The notes under the pieces: generated by a model | Told to the model about the DNA's origin: nothing | The model's input: the letters and a program-made list of their open reading frames with translations, nothing else | Database searches by the model: none | Part shown: piece after piece, positions 4,882 to 8,278 of the stretch | How the letters are laid out: each line of letters starts with the position of its first letter | How positions within the stretch are numbered: position 1 is the first letter of the stretch | Source: a candidate division Zixibacteria bacterium RBG_16_43_9 | Lineage (GTDB): Bacteria; Zixibacteria; MSB-5A5; RBG-16-43-9 | Reading direction: 5' to 3' | NCBI GenBank assembly: GCA_001775355.1 | Contig: MEWM01000158.1 | Location: 1-8,278, forward strand | DNA length: 8,278 nucleotides | Position numbers and translations under genes: made by a program

Positions 4882-6612
4882 TTATGAGACCCGGGCTACC
4901 TCTTTTTTCACTCCATGATACCTGTGCAGATAGACTATAAATGCAGTCCCCTGACCCAATTTGCTTTTGCATTCTATTCTGCCATTTAGATTAGTAACTA
5001 TTCTTTGAACAATGGCTAAACCCAAACCGGTTCCGTTCTTTTTTGTGGAATAAAAGGGGAGAAAAATTTTACTCATCTGCTCTTCAGGTATCCCTTTACC
5101 CTGATCTATGATAGCCAGGGGCAGGAAGAGGTCTTCATTTAGTTTCTCTTTTCTATAATTTCGGACGATCTCCAGATCAGAAGGCATACAGGTGATTATT
5201 AACTCATTTCCCTTTTCCTCCATTGCCTCCAGAGCGTTCACCAGGAGATTTAGCAGGAGTTGTTTGAGCTGATTTTCCTCTGCCAGGATATAAAGAGGGA
5301 AATCACCCAGCCTTTTTCTGAGGTCTATTCTTGCCTGATAGGAGGGATGTTTTTTCGCGATCTCGATAACCTCATCCACAATTCTCCCCAAGTCGACTTT
5401 TCCTAAGGGGGTCTCTCCCAATTTGGCGTACTGGAGGAACTCGGTTAAGATGGTATTTAATCTGCTGCTTTCCTTGATAATCAATTCTAAAAGTTTGTTA
5501 TTTTCGCCTTCAAGATTTAATTCGTTTTTCAAGACCTCAACCGAGCCGGAAATTGAGGCCAGGGGATTCCTGATCTCATGTGCGATTCGGGCAGAGAGTT
5601 CACCGACAGTGGCTAAACGGTCTTGAGTTCTCAGCCGGTCTTCTATTTTTTTAGCTTCGGTTAAATCTTGAAATACAGCGATCACTCCTCTCTTCCGATT
5701 ATTTTTTCCCTGGAGGATAGAGGTGCTTATTCCTAAAGGTATTTTCTGTCCGAGTGAATTTTTGATATGAAGCTCACTTCGAGAGTCAATCTGTTCTGAA
5801 CTTAAAGCCTGCTCCAGCTTTTCACACAGCTCCGGCATTCTCCGGCTGAAAGCCTCGTTAAAATTTCTGCCTTTCAGCTCTCTGGCAGAATATCCCAGGA
5901 TCTCCTCTGCCGTCTGGTTGTAATAGATTATCCGGCCCATTGTGTCTACGGTGATAAGCCCGCTGTGCATATGCTGGAGTATGTCATCCGTCTCCATTTT
6001 CATCCGGTCCAGTTCCAGCGAGACCAGGGAAAGCTCCCGTCCTTTTACTTTTAAGCGTTCAGAAAGGTAGCCGCTCAAAAAAGCAATCAGGTAAAAAGAA
6101 CAGAGATATAAGAATATCCTGTAAAAATCAGGGTCATTTAGCTGATAGATATTTTTTATCCAGTTGACTGATAGAAGATTTCTAAAGGCGAAAAGATTAC
6201 CCCAGATGATGGTTGAGGCGTATCCCAGGCTGGATAAAGTAGCCACAAGCAAGGCGCCTGCCAGATTGTAAAACAGGCTGGCCGACACTATGGTCAAAAG
6301 AAAGAGGATGACAAAGGGACTCTCCGCTCTGCCACTGGCAGCCATTATTCCGGTTTCCACCAGAACCTCGAAGATCAACTGAAGAACGACCATCCCTTTG
6401 AACAACAGCTCAGAATTAAGCCGTTCTTTGAACAGCAGGAGCATAAGCAAGGCGAAGGTTGTCAGGCTATAGCAGAGAAAGGGAAGAAAAAGCTCTTTCG
6501 AAACTTTGAAGTACAGGATTACTGTCAAAAGTATAAAAACGTAAATCAATAACCTGAAGAAAAGCGGAAGAGAAATCTTAGCAGGTTCAGGTGTTCTTTT
6601 TTTGGAGTTCAT
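4882..6612 (-). CDS. PilS-like membrane sensor histidine kinase (PAS-HisKA-HATPase)
   Basis: Encodes a 576-residue sensor kinase. About six N-terminal membrane helices lie within residues 15-185, including the ASGRAESPFVILFLLTIVSA region typical of PilS sensors. A PAS domain (about 205-318) follows. The HisKA domain has phospho-acceptor His345 in AHEIRNPL. The HATPase domain has Asn455/Asn459 (N box), DQGKGIP (503-509) and GTGLGL (527-532). All catalytic motifs are intact. PilS normally phosphorylates the sigma54 activator PilR to control pilin transcription. The position next to pilT-pilC supports that role, but no pilR follows; the next gene is convergent. An in-frame TAG nine codons upstream limits the start to this ATG, which has no visible ribosome binding site. 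It begins 26 bases after an intrinsic terminator. Confidence 0.87.
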   Translation of the reverse strand: MNSKKRTPEPAKISLPLFFRLLIYVFILLTVILYFKVSKELFLPFLCYSLTTFALLMLLLFKERLNSELLFKGMVVLQLIFEVLVETGIMAASGRAESPFVILFLLTIVSASLFYNLAGALLVATLSSLGYASTIIWGNLFAFRNLLSVNWIKNIYQLNDPDFYRIFLYLCSFYLIAFLSGYLSERLKVKGRELSLVSLELDRMKMETDDILQHMHSGLITVDTMGRIIYYNQTAEEILGYSARELKGRNFNEAFSRRMPELCEKLEQALSSEQIDSRSELHIKNSLGQKIPLGISTSILQGKNNRKRGVIAVFQDLTEAKKIEDRLRTQDRLATVGELSARIAHEIRNPLASISGSVEVLKNELNLEGENNKLLELIIKESSRLNTILTEFLQYAKLGETPLGKVDLGRIVDEVIEIAKKHPSYQARIDLRKRLGDFPLYILAEENQLKQLLLNLLVNALEAMEEKGNELIITCMPSDLEIVRNYRKEKLNEDLFLPLAIIDQGKGIPEEQMSKIFLPFYSTKKNGTGLGLAIVQRIVTNLNGRIECKSKLGQGTAFIVYLHRYHGVKKEVARVS

Positions 6613-6638
6613 TGCAGTCGGGAAAAAACTGTTTGCCT

Positions 6639-6668
6639 AAAAAACTGCCCTGGTTTTACCCAGGGCAG
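6639..6668 (-). terminator. Intrinsic terminator between pilC and the kinase gene
   Basis: On the minus strand a perfect 9-bp stem, CTGCCCTGG and CCAGGGCAG (plus 6660-6668 and 6645-6653), with a 6-base loop is followed by six T residues (6639-6644). It starts about 32 bases after the pilC stop. It should end most pilT-pilC transcripts before the kinase gene, leaving the kinase to read-through or its own promoter. Confidence 0.85.
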
Positions 6669-6700
6669 GAGATCGTCAATCATTAAGCTATTTTGTTTTC

Positions 6701-7903
6701 TTATCCAATTTTACCTATGATATCGAACATAGGCAGATACATGGAGATCAGGATGCCTCCAACTATACCGCCCATAAAGATGATCACCACCGGCTCGATA
6801 ATCGAGGTCAAGGCTGAGACAGCCGCATCCACTTCCTCTTCATAGAAGTCGGCTATTTTGTTAAGCATATCATCCAAACCGCCGGTCTTTTCTCCAACTG
6901 AGATCATCTGGGTCACCATAGGAGGAAATACCCCGGTCTCTTTTAAAGGCTGGGTGATGGTTTCTCCTTCAGCAATAGAGAGAACCGATTTTTTTATGGC
7001 ATTCTGGATAACTTTGTTACCAGCAGTCTTGGCAGTGATCTCCAGCGCCTCCAGTATCGATACTCCAGAGGAGATCAAAGTTCCGAGGGTGCGGGTAAAT
7101 CTGGAAATTGCGCTTTTCCTTAAAAGATCACCGATTAAGGGAAGCTTCAAAAGGAGTTTATCGATAGTCAAACGGCCCTGATCTGTCCGCACATAGAACC
7201 TAAGCCCAACCGCAGCCAGGACAAAGAAAATCAAGCCAGCCAGGGAATTGGCTCTTAAGAACTGGCTTAAGCCCAGGACGAATTTAGTAGGTCCGGGCAG
7301 TTCTGCGCCAACCCCGGAAAACATTTTGGCGAAGATGGGCACAATGTAAGTAAGCATTAAGGTAGTAGCTCCTATAGCCACTATAAGGATAACAGCAGGA
7401 TAGATCAGAGCGCCCCTTACCTTTCGCACCAAAGCATCCGCTTTCTCGCGATAGACGGCTAACCTTATAAGGATGGAATCCAGAGCTCCTCCTATCTCAC
7501 CGGCATCCACCATGTTGACATAAAGATCATCGAAGGTCTTCTTGTGCCTGGATAGAGCTTCAGCTAAGGTGGTGCCTGCCTGGACGCTTTCCTTAACCTG
7601 GGCTATTACTTTTCTCATCCCTGCAGAATCACTCTGCTGAGCTAAAATCTCCAGACACTGAACCATAGGCAATCCTGCCCCGATCATGGTAGCGAATTGA
7701 CGGGTGAACCGGGAAATATGCACTTTTTTGATTTTCTTGCGGCCAAGGCTGAGTTTGATGCTGGACGGTTTCTTTATCACCGAGCTTACCAGGATCTTAT
7801 TATTGCGCAGAAGCTTTTCCAGCTCGCCCCGGTCTCTGGCCTTAAGCTCTCCGGACACAGTCGTTCCGGCTAAAGTCTTTCCTTTGTATTCGAAGATAGG
7901 CAA
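6701..7903 (-). CDS. pilC: Type IV pilus inner-membrane platform protein PilC
   Basis: Encodes a 400-residue GspF/PilC-family protein, the inner-membrane platform on which the pilus extension and retraction ATPases act. The N-terminal segment MPIFEYKGK is typical. Two T2SSF domains (about residues 68-191 and 271-393) carry the paired motifs GEIGG (135-139) and GEKTGG (337-342). Three membrane helices lie at about 167-190, 220-236 and 370-390, with the conserved YPA (168-170) and EP (370-371). The length is normal for the family (about 400). The start is TTG, chosen because AAAGGAGGAG ends four bases upstream and because the protein then begins at the usual family position. It follows pilT by 48 bases, giving the common pilT-pilC order. 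Confidence 0.95.
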   Translation of the reverse strand: MPIFEYKGKTLAGTTVSGELKARDRGELEKLLRNNKILVSSVIKKPSSIKLSLGRKKIKKVHISRFTRQFATMIGAGLPMVQCLEILAQQSDSAGMRKVIAQVKESVQAGTTLAEALSRHKKTFDDLYVNMVDAGEIGGALDSILIRLAVYREKADALVRKVRGALIYPAVILIVAIGATTLMLTYIVPIFAKMFSGVGAELPGPTKFVLGLSQFLRANSLAGLIFFVLAAVGLRFYVRTDQGRLTIDKLLLKLPLIGDLLRKSAISRFTRTLGTLISSGVSILEALEITAKTAGNKVIQNAIKKSVLSIAEGETITQPLKETGVFPPMVTQMISVGEKTGGLDDMLNKIADFYEEEVDAAVSALTSIIEPVVIIFMGGIVGGILISMYLPMFDIIGKIG

Positions 7904-7907
7904 TTTA

Positions 7908-7917
7908 CTCCTCCTTT
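7908..7917 (-). promoter_or_regulatory. Ribosome binding site fixing the TTG start of pilC
   Basis: The minus strand reads AAAGGAGGAG, then TAAA, then the TTG start codon. The strong Shine-Dalgarno match at normal spacing decides for this non-ATG start. Confidence 0.8.
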
Positions 7918-7951
7918 CCTACGGATCCGCTTCTAGGACATTTCAAAAAAA

Positions 7952-8278
7952 TCACACCAGGTTAGAGATCTGCTCTTTTTTGGACAAGGTCTCATTCAAC
8001 TCCTGTGGGTTCGAACTTCTCCCCATTGCATCTCCAATCGTAATCTTATGGGTCAGATAAAGCTCGGCTAAGGATTGATTCATAGTCTTCATACCATATT
8101 TCTGCCCTGCCTGCATCATAGAGTAGATCTGATGGATTTTGTCATCCCGGACCAAAGCCCGGATAGCCGGGGTACAGACCATAATCTCCAGAGCCAGGAC
8201 TCTCCCACCACCGATCTTGGGAATCAGCTGCTGGGCTACCACTGCCTGCAAAACAAAAGAAATGGTAACTCGCACCTG
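7952..8278 (-). CDS. pilT: Type IV pilus retraction ATPase PilT, C-terminal part (cut by window edge)
   Basis: The last 109 residues of a PilT-type hexameric retraction ATPase are present; the N-terminal PAS-like domain and the Walker A and B region lie outside the window. The visible part has the family's QVRV...LQAVVAQQLIPKIGGGRVLALEIM stretch, TPAIRALVRDDK and the C-terminal GMKTMNQSLAEL motif. This last stretch favours PilT over the extension ATPase PilB. The GTG at 8273-8275 is an internal valine codon, not a start, because the reading frame and family match continue to the window edge. The gene ends in TGA and is followed by pilC, which supports a shared transcript. Confidence 0.93.
   Translation of the reverse strand, partial: QVRVTISFVLQAVVAQQLIPKIGGGRVLALEIMVCTPAIRALVRDDKIHQIYSMMQAGQKYGMKTMNQSLAELYLTHKITIGDAMGRSSNPQELNETLSKKEQISNLV

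Noticed and set aside
4749..4940. Plus-strand open frame of 63 codons in the convergent gap
   Set aside because: It is made of hairpin and 7-bp repeat sequence, giving runs of Ser, Ile, Phe and His, and overlaps the kinase 3' end. It is a by-product of low-complexity DNA.
8273..8275. GTG as the start of a short separate gene
   Set aside because: The frame is open to the window edge and matches the PilT C-terminal region without a break, so this is an internal codon of a truncated gene.

Overview
The window carries three transcription blocks from what looks like a free-living Gram-negative-type bacterium. It combines an F-type ATP synthase operon of the atpZ-atpI-atpB-atpE-atpF-atpH order with a type IV pilus block (pilT-pilC plus a PilS-like sensor kinase). 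That combination, the moderately AT-rich sequence and the many GTAG...CTAC-bounded intergenic palindromes would fit one of the less cultivated bacterial phyla. The sequence alone does not settle the taxon, and I do not name one.

Layout. The minus strand from about 3057 down to 45 is the ATP synthase operon: a candidate promoter (3015-3057), then atpZ, atpI, atpB (subunit a), atpE (c), atpF (b) and atpH (delta). Spacing is tight, with a 4-bp ATGA overlap at atpI/atpB and stop-then-start adjacency at atpF/atpH. Together these encode the membrane F0 sector, two small accessory proteins and the delta part of the stator. The catalytic genes (alpha, gamma, beta, epsilon) are not in the window; the last 44 bases hold a repeat-like palindrome, not an atpA start. 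The c subunit lacks the usual Na+-ligand residues, so H+ coupling is predicted.

Positions 3059-3236 are a divergent intergenic region packed with four hairpins. The plus-strand gene at 3237-4688 encodes a multi-membrane GT-C-type glycosyltransferase-like protein. It converges on the pilus block across a second hairpin cluster (4691-4798), one hairpin of which is a good intrinsic terminator for the minus strand, followed by a 7-bp tandem repeat.

The minus strand from 8278 to 4882 is the pilus block: the C-terminal end of the retraction ATPase PilT (cut by the window edge), the inner-membrane platform protein PilC (TTG start, strong ribosome binding site), a clear intrinsic terminator, and then a 576-residue membrane histidine kinase of PilS type. 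No response regulator gene follows the kinase.

The genes are all of recognisable families, and I found no convincing new multi-gene system. The most unusual signal is the set of about eight short palindromes confined to gaps between genes, several of which share GTAG/CTAC outer edges around different GC-rich cores. The terminator placed between pilC and the kinase gene also deserves attention.
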